Positions 31,060 through 42,879 of a stretch of DNA of 64,000 bases are shown one piece after another. Position 1 is the first letter of the stretch. Each line of letters starts with the position of its first letter. Source of the stretch: Micromussa lordhowensis (taxonomy: Eukaryota > Cnidaria > Anthozoa > Scleractinia > Lobophylliidae); assembly GCA_964020085.1 (NCBI GenBank), contig OZ026596.1, forward strand, positions 35,525,534 to 35,589,533, read 5' to 3'. Position numbers and translations under genes: made by a program. The notes below the pieces were generated by a model. The model did no database searches and was not told the origin of the DNA. It saw nothing but the letters and a program-made list of their open reading frames with translations.

Positions 31060-32808
31060 TACAGTACAGGTCAGAGATAAGCGGCCTACGGACACACAAA
31101 ACTCACGCCACCATTTTCGCGCAAACGCGTGTTAAAAAACGTGTGCGACAATGCACGTTTTCGTGTATTTGCACACATTTGATGCGCGTGTTTCCTTTTG
31201 TTATTCACTCTCATAACTGTGCTTTGTGTGGCATTCTTCTTTACTACAGAAAACAAAACAAAAGGCACAAACGCCACAATTGCCGCTAAAAGGATATCTC
31301 CGCCGACAAAGCAACAGCCGATACGTTTTTCATTTGCCATGGTTTTTGATCAGGCTCTACAATCATATCACTGAACGAATAAAAAGCAAGTTTCAATTTT
31401 CATATATCTGGTTCTACAAGTCATAAGCAAGTGCTTAGAACAGGAAAACGCGTTGTTGAAGTTTTAATTTGTAATGAAATTTATTTTGACGCACCAGACA
31501 CGAACAGTGCTTGCGAGCGAACTTGAATTATGTTGTTTTCAACACGACATGCGACGCAACATGGGAAAGGTTTCTTTGTTTAGCTTTTATTGGTAACGAA
31601 ATCTATACTGACGAGAAAGACATAACAAATTTTTGCAAGCATTTTTTGCAAGGGCGATGCATCATGTGTGATAACAGATTCTTTTGATGATTTCTCGATT
31701 GGAAGTTTTGAATTTTCATATCTCTGGTTCTACAAGGCGTAAGAGAGCGCTTGATACCGGAAAGTGTTCCATCGTTTAAGCTTTTATTTGAAACGAAATT
31801 CATTTTGACGCGCCAGACATGAAGAGCTTTTGTGAGCGAATTGTAGTAATGACAAGCGACGTGTCATGTGCGATAACAGATTCTTTTGCCGATTTCGCGA
31901 CGGGAAGTTTTTAATTTTCGTATCACTGGTTTTATAAGGCACAAGAAAGCTCTTGAAACAGGACAATGTTCCGTTGTTTAAGCTCTTTTTTGAAATGAAA
32001 TTAATTTTGACATGCTAGACAAGACGAGTTTTCGCGAGCGAATTGTATGGATGTTATGTTAATAATGACGAGATGCGTCATGTGTGATAGCCGATTCTTT
32101 TGGCGATTTCGCGACGGGAAGTTTTGAATTTTCATATCTCTGGTTTTATACGGCGTTAGAAAGCACTTGAAACGGGAAAATGTTCCGTTGTTTAAGCTCT
32201 TATTGGAAATGAAATTATTTTTAACGCACCAAACAAAACGGGTTTTGGCGAGTGGATTACATCTCCCTCATTTTTACAAAGACATGCGACTCGCGTTGAC
32301 TTGTGTGACAATAATAGTAACCGATTCTTTTGACGATTTTGTGACAAGAAGTTTTGATTTTTCATATCTCTGGTTCTACAAAGCATAAGAAAGTGCTTAA
32401 AACGGGAAAGGGTTAACATTTTAACGCATCCGACGTAAATATTGGGCAAGCAAATTGTTGCCATGTTGTTTTAATCAAGACACGCGACACGTCATGTGTG
32501 ATTTCGTAACTGGAAGTTTGGAGTTTTTATCCTTGGTTCTTGATGGTGTAAGCATACAACATAATATAATTCAGCTTGAATTAGAGAGCATCAATGCTGT
32601 GTCTGGCGAAACATGATGACAAACAGCCATCAAAACTAACAATAAAATAACTACAATAGGCGAACAATAGGCTAACTCATAAATACTAATGACTTTGGTT
32701 TGTGCGCGTATTTCATGCGCGTGTCAAAGACGCAGATGCGTGTGTGTTTGACACGCAGGTGCGTTTTACACGCTCATTTTTGGCCCAATATCTTCGACCT
32801 GTACTGTA
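31060..32808. mobile_element. 1.75-kb element with TACAGTACAGGTC inverted ends
   Basis: The left end TACAGTACAGGTCAGAGATA and the complement of the right end TACAGTACAGGTCGAAGATA match. Most of the interior is the tandem array at 31385-32560. No transposase is visible, so this is a non-autonomous copy. Confidence 0.65.
31385..32560. repeat. Tandem array of about 200-230-bp units
   Basis: Each unit starts near AATTTTCATATCTCTGGTTC (about 31395, 31712, 31912, 32127, 32357 and a degraded one at about 32515). It continues with AAGAAAGTGCTTGAAACGGG, AAATGAAATTNATTTTGACG and CATGTGTGATAACAGATTCT. Copies differ by substitutions and small indels. Short frames inside repeat with the unit and are not genes. 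Confidence 0.8.
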
Positions 32809-32983
32809 CACTTCATGTTAATGTATAGAGTAGAAGTTACTGTAACCACCAACCTGATTGATGGGGCAGTCGTGAGGCTTCAGTACTTTTTTATTATTTT
32901 TACAATTTTTTTTATTTTTTATGATGAAACAACAACAATGACGATATTAAATATTAGAAGAAATGTAGACTCGGAAAAAATCC

Positions 32984-33060
32984 GAGTCCCAGATGGGATT
33001 TGAACCCACGACCCTCCGTGTTCTAGTCGGATGCTCTAACCACTGAGCTACTGGAGACTC
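32984..33060 (-). tRNA. tRNA-like head of SINE unit 1 (probably not a functional tRNA)
   Basis: Minus strand GAGTCTC ... GGGACTC form a full 7-bp acceptor stem. The D arm TAGCTCAGTGGTTAGAGC and T arm GGGTTCAAATCCC are canonical. The anticodon stem has a mismatch, and the sequence continues directly into SINE body. It is kept here as an RNA polymerase III promoter-bearing SINE head. Confidence 0.5.
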
Positions 33061-33283
33061 TATGGTGAGCAAGGGTCAATTTGTGGGTCTTGACTGGAAC
33101 CGCATCGCGCGGGTACACAGCCAAGTTTTGATTAGCACATGTGAAACTCACTAACAGCATCACGCTGTCACATTAAGGCATATCAAGATGCAGCCAACCA
33201 ACCTCCAAAGTGAGTATGTTATGATGAAACAACAACAATGACGATATTAAATATTAGGAGAAATGTAGACTCGGAAAAAATCC

Positions 33284-33360
33284 GAGTCCCAGATGGGATT
33301 TGAACCCACGACCCTCCATGACCTAGTCGGATGCTCTAACCACCGAGCTACTGGAGACTC
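33284..33360 (-). tRNA. tRNA-like head of SINE unit 2 (probably not a functional tRNA)
   Basis: The same structure as in unit 1, with a few substitutions in the anticodon arm (AGGTCATGGAGG against AGAACACGGAGG), which shows the anticodon is not under selection. Confidence 0.5.
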
Positions 33361-33867
33361 TATGGTGAGCAAGAGTCAATTTGTGGGTCTTGACTGGAAC
33401 CACATTGCGCGGCTACACAGCCAAGTTTTGATTAGCACATGTGAAACTCACTAACAGCATCACTATCACAGCATCATTATTTTTATAATGTATATTATTT
33501 ACATATTATTTTTATTTGATCTATGCTGCTCAAATTTTGATCTGTATATTATCACATGGCTATAACTATCTAATGATGTGAACTTTCAATCCTCAAGGAT
33601 TTTTTGGCTCTTAAACATCGAGATGTGCGTGGGTTAAAGACAAGTCTTCAATCCAGCTTAGCTGCCTAGCCTGAGAGGAAAATAAGGTATCCTGTAACAA
33701 AAGCTGTTGAAATTATTTGAAATAACTTATGAAAATTTCAGAGTTCTTTTAATAAGAAAGTAAGCTTAAATAAAAGTGTTTTCATATTTTCAAGATGTCA
33801 TTATCAAATTTCAAAATGTAAACTTCACAGATAGCTATTTCAATATCTGTTGCAAATGTATGTTCTT

Positions 33868-34409
33868 AAGGCCGATTTACACGGTACGACTTTGTCGCAT
33901 ACGACAAGTTTACGAAAGGCCTACGACATAAATTGTTTCGTGTAAATCAAACCTACATCTCGCTTACGACTGTTGTGTGCGTCAAAAAAATTGTCGTAGG
34001 ATTTTAAAACATGTTTTAAAACGCTGCGACAATCGTAGCCAACCTATATAGAGCATACGTATTTTGTGACAAATTTCTACTCAGTAGGGGACGAAAGAGA
34101 TGGTTTCTTCCGTCAAAATGGCGGACGAAGTTGTTGTTGACTAGTTCACATGAAGTCGTTTCTCGAAAAGTACGGAACGGATTAAAGCGAAAAACATCTC
34201 GTTAGAAAGATTTTTCAAAGCGCAGGACAGCTAAAATATTTTATTACGTTTGTTAGAACTTTTTCGCTCCGTAAATCCCGGTGAAAACTTTTGCATATTT
34301 AATTTTGTAAGTGAAAATGTCGTACCCGTGTAAATGGTCCCAAGTCATGTCGTAGGCCTGTGGTAAGCTTGTCGCATGCGTCAAAGTCGTACCGTGTAAA
34401 TCGGCCCTT
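33868..34409. mobile_element. 542-bp MITE with AAGGCCGATTTACACGGTAC ends
   Basis: The left AAGGCCGATTTACACGGTAC and right GTACCGTGTAAATCGGCCCTT are inverted. Subterminal words (GTCGCATACGAC, GTCGTAGGCCT) repeat in both orientations. No coding frame with a domain. Confidence 0.8.
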
Positions 34410-34700
34410 ATACACCCACTTGCAACTTTTTTCAACAAAGTTTCTTTCAGGGATACTTGTGATTGGATAAGGATCAAATGAATTCAATTTATTGTTGGAT
34501 TGATTAAATTTGGAAAAGCAGTACTCTAGAGGAAACATGCCATTTTGTAATGGATGTTACTGGTATAGTCTAAAAGATTGATATGGTAATAGAAAATATA
34601 ACTTTAATTAATGAGGGTAATCAATGGAGTTTTACAGATATAACTTCCAAATGAGTGGTCCTCACTTAACATAGAAAAATATTACTATGATAATGTTACA

Positions 34701-36274
34701 TTAACCCATTGACTCCTGCATCAAACTGTCCGCGACCCACCCCTAATTTCCTGGCGTTTTTTTGAAATATGCCAGAGCGAGTAAAAGCACAAAAATAAAC
34801 CATATGCGCAGTAACCACAGACACAAGATCAGGTTTCAAGACTTCGTTTATTTAAAGTTCAATAAATGAACGGCCAAAATAGTAAAAAATATCAACAAAA
34901 AGAACTCAACTTGATGCGTATAACTTGTAAGAAAACAAGAAATTATATTTTTTCTTTGCCGCGTGACAAAACGGCGAGAAAATTGAATACGCAAAAATGA
35001 GTTAAATGTTTACTTCAGAGGATGAAACGAAACCAAATACAACAGAATTTCCTTTCTTTTACTATAACAGAGAACATTTAAGAAAATACCAGAAAATAAA
35101 AGGCGAAAAACACACGTAAAACCAATTCAAAAAGAAGAAATCGGATAATTTGTTTGCCGCCCGACGAAATAATACAGCGCAGCGAAAGAAAGTTGAAAAA
35201 TGTACATCAATAAGACGACAAAAACAAGGCAATTATTTAGAGATAAATCGTTTTTCAACTGTGTAAATTTAGTGCCAACTTAGTTCTATCCTCCGGTGTT
35301 CTGTAGAAGCTGAACAAGACTCGATAAAATATATTTGAGGGAAGCGAATACACTAAACAAACAAACCACGAGGGCTCGCCGTAAATTAAATATGCAGAAT
35401 TCCAGCGTTCAAAAATACTGTTCACTTTTAAAACCTAAAATTCCCAAATATAGGCAACCAAGAAACGTGACAGGAAGTTCAATAACAATAAATTTTCATT
35501 CAAGATGAGGCAAAACAACTTATCTAAAAGCACAAAAATGTTCAAAATTTTAGAGACGTGCTTCGCGGCACGACCACATGCTCGAATTAATTTTCACGCA
35601 AAAGCGAAAGCGTGAGTTTTTCTCTTCAAGTTTTGCAGTTATTTTATCGGCTGTGGCTTTTCCTATCGTGCTAAAAGCTGAATTCAACTTCGAACTAATA
35701 CTGCACATTACCATTTTTGTTTTCTAAAGTCGAGGCAGCTGCTTTAAATCCGCGATCTGTATTCAAAACTCGCTTGAAAACGCACCCGATCGTCTTGTTT
35801 TCGCCGCGGTTGAAGGAAGGAAAATTATTCACCAGAAAGGTCTGAGGGTTCCATTCACCTTGATCTTCCACTCTAAGGCCAACTAAACATCGATTTATGT
35901 TTTTTCTTTCCATTTTAAGTGCCAAAGGAGTAATTTCTCCGTTTTAGGAATGAAAACAAGACCCTGGAAGTTTGTAGACTTGGTCCGCAACGCGCCATGA
36001 TTACCTGCACTTTTCGAGCGCGTGATTTTAAGACAAAAACCCGTCTTTCTAGGACCCCTAAAGTCCTCTAAAAATATGCTCAGAAAGTCCATTTTCATTG
36101 GTTTATTTGTCCTTAACAACAATAGTACAATAGGAGAACCAAAATGTCTTCAGGGAGGGTAGGACAGGCATTTGTCCTCACATGCTTTTTTACGGCCGGT
36201 TACGGCCGGCACAGGAAATTGGGCGTGGGTTTTCGCACGGCCGGTTACGGCCGGCACAGGAGTCAATGGGTTAA
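34701..36274. mobile_element. 1.57-kb TTAA-flanked piggyBac-type non-autonomous element
   Basis: TTAACCCATTGACTCCTG at 34701 and CAGGAGTCAATGGGTTAA ending 36274 are exact inverted ends bounded by TTAA, the piggyBac target. Near the right end ACGGCCGGTTACGGCCGGCA occurs twice (about 36192 and 36231). Minus frames at 35695-36122 (LKITRSKSAGNHGALR and neighbours) are short and unassigned. No transposase domain is visible. Confidence 0.8.
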
Positions 36275-36509
36275 AAAGCAAAACATTCATCTTTCTGGTC
36301 TGAGTTGTTTTTTCACCTTTCTTGTGTATGCACTTTGTAGCAACTGTTTCTAGAGTCCCCTTTGCCTTTTAAAGTAATTCTGTGTTGTAGGTTTTGGTTT
36401 ACCCAAAACTTCAGGGAAAAACTGTGTGAATGGAAATAATGAAAGCTTAATAATGGTAATAGAAAGCACATTTGCATATATGTTGCTCTGCAAGAATTAC
36501 TAGTAGAAA

Positions 36510-36679
36510 TACAGTACCGCCTGAAACTATGGACCCATCAGGTTGCGGCAAAACCTCGTCTTTGCCGCGTGCTCCGACCTCGCGTCCACCGCGGGTGAAA
36601 ATTTGTTGCACCGCGGTAAAGACGAGTGCAACCGCAATCGAATATACACCGCGGCAAAATAGACGAGGTAATACCTCGG
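36510..36679 (+). repeat. Left terminal inverted repeat with CCTCGTC motifs
   Basis: About 170 bp, locally GC-rich. The motif CCTCGTCTTTGCC or its complement GGTAAAGACGAG occurs near 36554 and 36615, with GACGAGGTAATACCTCGG at the inner edge and repeated CCGCGG words. These are candidate binding sites for a protein encoded by the element. Confidence 0.7.
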
Positions 36680-37217
36680 GAAATTAATGTATGCGTATCG
36701 AGTAGAGTGGCATCTTTTTCATAAACGTTGCATGTAGACTCCATCATAATCCGGAATCAAGAAACACGCTCGATGAAAAGTCGAACGGTTTACATACAGA
36801 TGCGTATGCTCTAGTTTGTTTCGCTCTTTCGAAATCTACATGTGCTGTGACTTTGGGTACATGTAAGCCCTTTTGTGAACTCTGACTACACTGTACGTAG
36901 CCGTTACAGTAGGGTTCGCAGGGTTTTCTTGATTAGAACAGCAACTGAATGGAGCAGTCTACATGTACTTCTGCCGTAATCAACAACGCATTGATAAAGT
37001 GCTATTAAAATACATCTGGTGATCGATCCGTATATCGCGGCAACATACGCTAAACGTTACCAGTTGCAGGTAAAAAATGTTCCTGTTTGTCGTCTAGTTC
37101 AATGTTTTTTATTTTCTTTTAAAATCAATGCATTGTAATATAATAATAATTGAATAATTGAATTGTATCACGTTTTAACTTATACGCCATTGCTTGTATA
37201 AAATCAAACGAACTTGT

Positions 37218-37255
37218 AAACGAATTCACAACTGAAGATGATCGTTGAACGATCG
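37218..37255 (+). ncRNA. Isolated hammerhead-like motif of a Penelope 3' end
   Basis: CTGAAGA, T, GATCG-TTGAA-CGATC, GAAAC: the same core layout as at the ends of the Penelope copies but with a different, still complementary stem II. The surrounding sequence is AT-rich and carries no recognisable Penelope coding, so this would be a very short 5'-truncated insertion. Confidence 0.4.
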
Positions 37256-37967
37256 AAACATGTCTTGTTTAAAACTTAAAGTTGTTGTTCATTTTTTAAA
37301 AGTAGTTACCTGCCTGCTATTATCCAGACCATTTCAATGCATTGTAGTAACGAAACTTCGTGACTTAGTATTGGGAGGTCAGGAATTAGTGGAAATCAAA
37401 CATGTGCATCTCTTGATTTCCGCGAAAGGCCACGTGAAATGTAAAAGATATCCACTTGCCTAAACTGGTGAAAGGTTTCGATTCTCCTTTTGATCAAGTG
37501 TATAAAGGCGAATAAGGAACATTACATGTGCGAGGAATAAAGAGCGGTCCCCGCTCTAAAAGATGCTTATTAATTCTTTGTCGGAATCACTGGACATCAC
37601 AAACGGGTATGATTCTAACATCTCGAGGTACAGATAAACGAAGCGGGAGAAGCTAAGTACACACTGAAACTCTTATAAAATATGATAAGATATAAAAAAA
37701 CGAAAACAGTTGATACCTAAAAATGCGTGGATTACTAGACTATAACTTCCAAAAACACTGGAATGCAACGAAGATAGCGGCATGTCTTTTGTCGGCTTTT
37801 CGGAATTTCGTGTGTCCAAAGGAAACTATAGGCAAAGCAACCTTCATTAGGGCCAGTGAGCTTCTTCCAACATTTTGATCAGAATTGCAACAAGCCAAAT
37901 AACAAGGCTTATCGCGACCACTTGTGAAAGTTGTTTTCTTTCTCACTGAACTCTCAATGAGATACAT

Positions 37968-38207
37968 CTTGGACCCGGTTCAGACGCCGATCTTTTCATG
38001 AGCCGAACTTAATTCAAATTTGGACCGATCCAAGTTAACAAAAGTACGCCTGTTGATTCAGACGTCGAACTTAATTCGCCGAACTTAATTCAGTTTGAAC
38101 CGAAACTGCTTGTAAAAAAACCGAGAACCTAAGCTGCTTGCAAAATACGTTATAATAATTTATGCATTAGCGGCTCGTGAAAAGTTCGGCGTCTGAATCA
38201 AAGTAGT
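37968..38207. repeat. Imperfect foldback with GGTTCAGACGCCGA arms
   Basis: GGTTCAGACGCCGATCTTTTCATGAGCCG on the left pairs loosely with CGGCTCGTGAAAAGTTCGGC and GTCTGAATC on the right, with CGAACTTAATTC repeated three times between. Confidence 0.5.
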
Positions 38208-38551
38208 TCCAAAGGCGTTCCAAAAGCGAAATTCCCGGCCAAGCCAGACGAAAAGAACGGTTGAGCCGTTCCAAATTGAAATAGCCGTTCTTAATTCAGC
38301 CGCAAATAAATAAACCCAAATCTATTTTAACCATTGTTTATTAAGCGTCTCACTCACCCCCCAAAATTAGCGGTAAATATACTTTTAACGTAATAATGGC
38401 CGAACGCTATTCAAATTCTCGCATGTAGAGGATCAATTAATTTCTTAACTGCAACAAAGTTAACTCAAACATGCCGAAAAGTCCTTTTGTCTGAGAAACA
38501 CAATCGAAAATGTTCTCACCTTTTTATTGATTTGTTGTAATTCTCACCCTT

Positions 38552-38557
38552 TATAAA
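38552..38557 (+). promoter_or_regulatory. TATA-like box before the BEN-domain gene
   Basis: TATAAA lies 43 bp before the proposed ATG at 38600. The ATG is in a reasonable context (ACCATGT). This is only suggestive. Confidence 0.3.
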
Positions 38558-38599
38558 TCGCCGGTGGATGGTAAAGATCATTCACTGTTTGTATTAACC

Positions 38600-41500
38600 A
38601 TGTCGCTGCGAACTCTGCTGAAAATGCCCCGCTTCGGATTATTTTATTTCGAATCGGACAAGACGATCAGTGTCGTTCCCCTTTGCAATGTGAATAGAGT
38701 TTTAAAAGGGGACAACAAAACTGCAGGCAGTATTGTAGAGCTCTACTATGGCGAAATCTTGCTGAAAGCGGAGATCATCGCTGTTGGCGGTAAGCAAGTG
38801 TTTTTCTACATGTATTTAGTACTTACATCTACTCAGTTTGTCCAGACCAAATTTATGTCATTATCAAAGTATTCCGAAAATCAACCAGTTACCAATCATT
38901 TAACAAGCCGTTTATAAAAAGGCTTATGGAACTGCTAGTTTCCTTGAAGTTGTTCGGGACATTCACAAGAGCGAGCTTGAATCGGGCTTGGGATTGGACA
39001 TCTGTAATCGTGACCATTGTCATCATTCGCGTAATGCATCTGGGGTGTTTATAAACTGACTCGACATTTCAAGTTATTATAGTTTGTGAGGAGCGGTAAA
39101 CATTTTTGATTTGTTACAGTAAGCTTATATTATTAATTACAACCAATAGTCTCTTGCCAAGACTCGCACAAGAGCCATCTGTGATGAACTTTTACTCTAA
39201 TATGAATCACGTTTATATGCTTATTTAAGATAATAAAATGGTTTATCATTATATTTATCTAGACGATGAGACAAAGCTACACGAAAAAGAAGTAGCGTTT
39301 CTCTGCGATAAGAAAAATGCCCATCTTTTTCCATCCGATGAAGAGGAGGACCTCTCCGAGCCCAAGAAGAAGCGAAAGTTGACAGTAAGTTCAGAATACT
39401 TAACTTTACGCGCTAAAGCATTAGTCACAACTTCCAAGGGGCATAGCTCGTACGCACGTGCGTACCTCATGGAATCCTGAAAAGTTACTGGAAACTCAAT
39501 GGTTTTCTTGTTTGATTTGTCCGACTGTTCTCAGAAAACGTGGGAGTAGCATTTCAGAACCCCTGAAAATAGTATTTGTGGTGGGTAATTCTCGAAAAAT
39601 GCAGAGTTTTAGCGTGTGTTTATTATGTGACATCTCACGGACGTGGGCAATATCAATATATCAATATGGAAGTTTCACGCGCCACTAGGGGTAGATACAT
39701 TATGCCCGAAAATTTGTGCATTATGCTTTTGCGCGTCACCATCAAAACAACGGTAACCGGTCGTTTCGCTAACGAGTCATTTCGCTAATGTCCAGTTCGC
39801 TAACGTGCTGAGACGATTCGCTAATGTGTTCAGTCGATTCGCTAACATCAAGCTAACGAACTGAGACGATTCGCTAACGTCTTTGTTAAATAGATCTGAA
39901 ATGTATTTAAAAATAACCAAAAGAAGATATTATCTTTGATCCAAGATGAATTGTTCGTTTCGACTTGAAAATAGAAGCGTTGTTTCGCGTTAATCGATCG
40001 AAGGCCGACCGTACTCAGTTGAGAACTTTGTAAAACATCCACGGTTTGTTTGTAGAGTATGTACCGTATGTAAAACCTTTTTAATAAACATTTGTGAAGT
40101 TAAAAAGCAACTGAGTCGAAATATGTTTGTTTGATTACGCGCTTAAAAACGTTCACTTGTTTCCCGCACATAGCAGCAAAGTCAAACAAAGTCCGTTAAT
40201 CGATCGAAGGCCGATTGTACTCAGGTCAAAACTTTGTAAACCATCCACGGTTTATCGAACACGTTAGCGAAACGACTTTTTAAACCGTTAGCGAAACAAC
40301 TTGACAACGTTAGCGAATCGACTGAACACATTAGCGAATCGTCTCAGTACGTTAGCGAACTGGACGTTAGCGAAGCGACTTGTTAGCGAAACGACCGACA
40401 TTCAAAACAACAGCATTATGCCTAAAATTATGCTCGAGAAGTAGCATTATGCTCGACTGGTCTTGGTTGTATTTGTTGCCCTTTTCCATCCCTGGAGACA
40501 AAAAATACCTCCACAAGTCAGAAACACAACATTTTATTGCATCAGTTACAACTCCCATGGGAAATGAAACGCTGAAAATTTCAGGGGAAGGGTGGGCGGG
40601 GGAAGGGGAAAAGCTTGTTTTTTTGGTTGCAAACTGATTTGATCTGATTTATTGACTGAAAAAGAAAATTCATTCCAAGCTGTCATATTGGGTAACGTTT
40701 CACTGTACTTTGTTCACACAATTTGTTAGCATAAATGTATGGAGAAAAAAATTCAGGTTGACTGGTCAAATCATAGGCAATTGATTTTACCAGAAGAGCA
40801 CGACCCACCATTATTTAAAAATAAAATGCATGTGACCTGCAAGTTTTTCATTTCTTAACTAAAATATTATTATCTGCCAGGCTAGCACATACGGTACTAA
40901 AAACAAGAGGAGGGTGGCCAAGGAAAAAATAGGAAGTAAAGAGCAGAAAAAAATAAAGAAAGTTGCAGATAAGAAGAAGCCAGAGGTATGCTTTAACAAT
41001 GCTAACTTATTTATAAAATAGAACAATGATTGCATTGAACGATAACTCCAGTCAACACTCCATAGAGAACAAACCCACAGATAAATGGATAGCTGGATTA
41101 TTTTGCTTTTCTAAAGAATAGCCTGTAAAATAAGCAAAGTAAGTATGTAAGTAGGGAATTGTTTAGTGGACAAAGTATCTTGAAATTAAGAGTATGACAA
41201 ATCAAAAAAACAAATAATAATATTAAAATAAAGTGAGCAAATTTGTAGTTGTAGATAAAAAGAAGCCAGAGGTATGTATTAACAGTACCAACTTACTTAT
41301 AGAATAGAACAGTGATTGCATTGAACAATAATTCCAGTCAATAATGCATAGAGAACAAACCCACTGAGGAATGGATAGCTGGATTATTTGCTTTTCTTAA
41401 GAATAGCCTGTAAAATAAGCAAAGTAAGTTTTGTTAAGTGTTGTATTGTAAGTAGGGAATTGTTTACTGGTGAAAGTAGCTTGAAATTATAAGTATTACA

Positions 41501-42879
41501 GATCCAAAAAAAATAACATTAAAATAAAATAAAGTAAGCAACTTTAATTAATCCAGTTTTGTTTCTTTCTAGGCTGTAGTTGTTGCTCGAATAGCACCGC
41601 CAAGCTCAGCACCCAGTGCCTTCGCTACCAAGCCTGCTGCTCCAGTTTCTCATGCCTCTCAAACAGCCCCAGTAATTTCCTTGGATAAACCCACCATGGC
41701 CAGTTCTTTAAAGCCATCCAGACCAGCTCCATCCAGTCCCACTCAAGCTACTCCAGCTCCATCCAGTCCCACTCAAGCTACTCCAGCTCCATCCAGTCCA
41801 GCTCCATCCAGTCCCACTCAAGCTAGTCCAGCTCCATTGAGTCCCACTCAAGCTAGTCCAGCTCCATCCAGTCCTTTGTTATGTAATTTTGTGCCATCCA
41901 GTCCTGAGCCATCCAGTCTTCTGCCATCCAGCCCTGTGCTATTCAATCCTGCATCACCCAGTCCTGTCCAGCGTAGTCAACGCTTGTCAAGAGATGAATT
42001 GCCTGACATTGCAGCTCAGCATGCTCCCCAGTATCCCCTCATTAAAGTGGCCAAACCCAACCAGGAAAAAACAGTTCACACACCCACTACAAGGCCTGTT
42101 CATCGACGGACTACACCCAGGATGCCAACAATGACAGCAACTGGTCAGCACCGTCATCTTTCAACTCCAATGGGTCAGTTGGCAAGTGCTATAAGCCCTG
42201 GATTCCGCAACAGAGCTCTAGATGACCCAAGCATTGCACGCAACCTCTTTGCCGAAAGAACTCGTGGTCATGGTGAACTGCCTCCTCAAGTTTGGTCATT
42301 TTTGAAGAGAACAGAAGGGCAGCTAGAATACTTGACTTGTCTTGTGGAGCAAACTGAACAGAGGATGAAAAAAATGAAGAAAACCTAGAGTATGTGACTG
42401 GTGCTGTGGAGCTCATACAGTCGTCATCCGTAACTAATAATGAACCCGTGCTACATCCAAGATCATCTAGCCAGGATCAGTCACCTTACTCGGCAACTGC
42501 TATCTTTGAAGACCACTCAGCTTTGGAGGACCCTTCTTTCGCAACACTAACTTTTCAGGAGGAAGAGGCACCTTCACAAGATGTCACGCCAGAGGTTGAA
42601 CCTTCTAGTGAGACATTGCTCCTCATTAGAGCCCAGGCCAGCTCTAGCAAGAACTTTGCTGTAAAACTGTTAAGAAATATGTTTAAAACCTCTGAGCTCA
42701 GGGGGAGAAACATTTGTGGACTAAGAGGGAAGCAGCCTGTAGATCCTGTCAGAGTAGCCAATATAAAAAAATGTGTATTTAAGTTTTATCCAGGCTCACC
42801 ATATGAGCAAGAAAATATTTGGCGGGATTGCCGTAAGGCAATGGACTCATTTTTAAGGAAGTTACCACAAGAAAAGTAG
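38600..42879 (+). CDS. BEN-domain protein gene, four or more exons, with a frameshift in the last exon
   Basis: Exons with consistent phase: 38600-38789 (MSLRTLLKMPRFGLFYFESD, a domain often seen at the start of BEN proteins), 39263-39384 (acidic, then the nuclear-localisation-like PKKKRKL), 40881-40985 (lysine-rich, KKKPE end) and 41573-42879. The last exon holds a Pro/Ser minisatellite (APSSPTQATP repeats, 41727-41875), a helical segment (LPPQVWSFLKRTEGQLEYLT) and, in another frame, the BEN domain (FAVKLLRNMFKTSELRGRNI ... PGSPYEQENIWRDCRKAMDS) to TAG at 42879. The two frames meet at an A7 run (42368-42374); one base is lacking there, so the first frame stops at 42388. BEN domains bind DNA and chromatin in animal regulators and some viral and transposon proteins. 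A poly(A) signal AATAAA lies at 43323. Confidence 0.75.
39758..40397. mobile_element. MITE with GTTAGCGAAACGACCG ends in a BEN-gene intron
   Basis: Inverted ends of about 110-140 bp are built of many TTCGCTAAC/GTTAGCGAA units (CGGTCGTTTCGCTAACG left, its complement right). The interior has a direct repeat, GTTAATCGATCGAAGGCCGA at 39990 and 40196. Confidence 0.8.
40968..41540 (+). repeat. Tandem duplication of exon 3 edge and following intron
   Basis: GATAAGAAGAAGCCAGAG|GTATG at 40968 recurs as GATAAAAAGAAGCCAGAG|GTATG at about 41254, and the next roughly 200 bp of intron are duplicated with substitutions. The second copy retains a possible acceptor (TTGTAG) and donor, so an extra mini-exon coding DKKKPE could be spliced in. 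Confidence 0.7.

Larger units (their letters stand above)
32921..33470 (-). mobile_element. Two tandem tRNA-derived SINE units with a 300-bp period
   Basis: ATGATGAAACAACAACAATG begins each unit at 32921 and 33221. Unit 2 stops early, near 33470. Both contain a minus-strand tRNA-like promoter followed by about 90 bp and an A-rich/AACAACAACAAT-type end. An exact 300-bp spacing is unusual for independent SINE insertions and points to tandem duplication. Confidence 0.8.

Noticed and set aside
31603..32464. Minus frames with repeated KNLLSHMMHR-type words
   Set aside because: They recur with the roughly 200-bp tandem unit and are products of the repeat.
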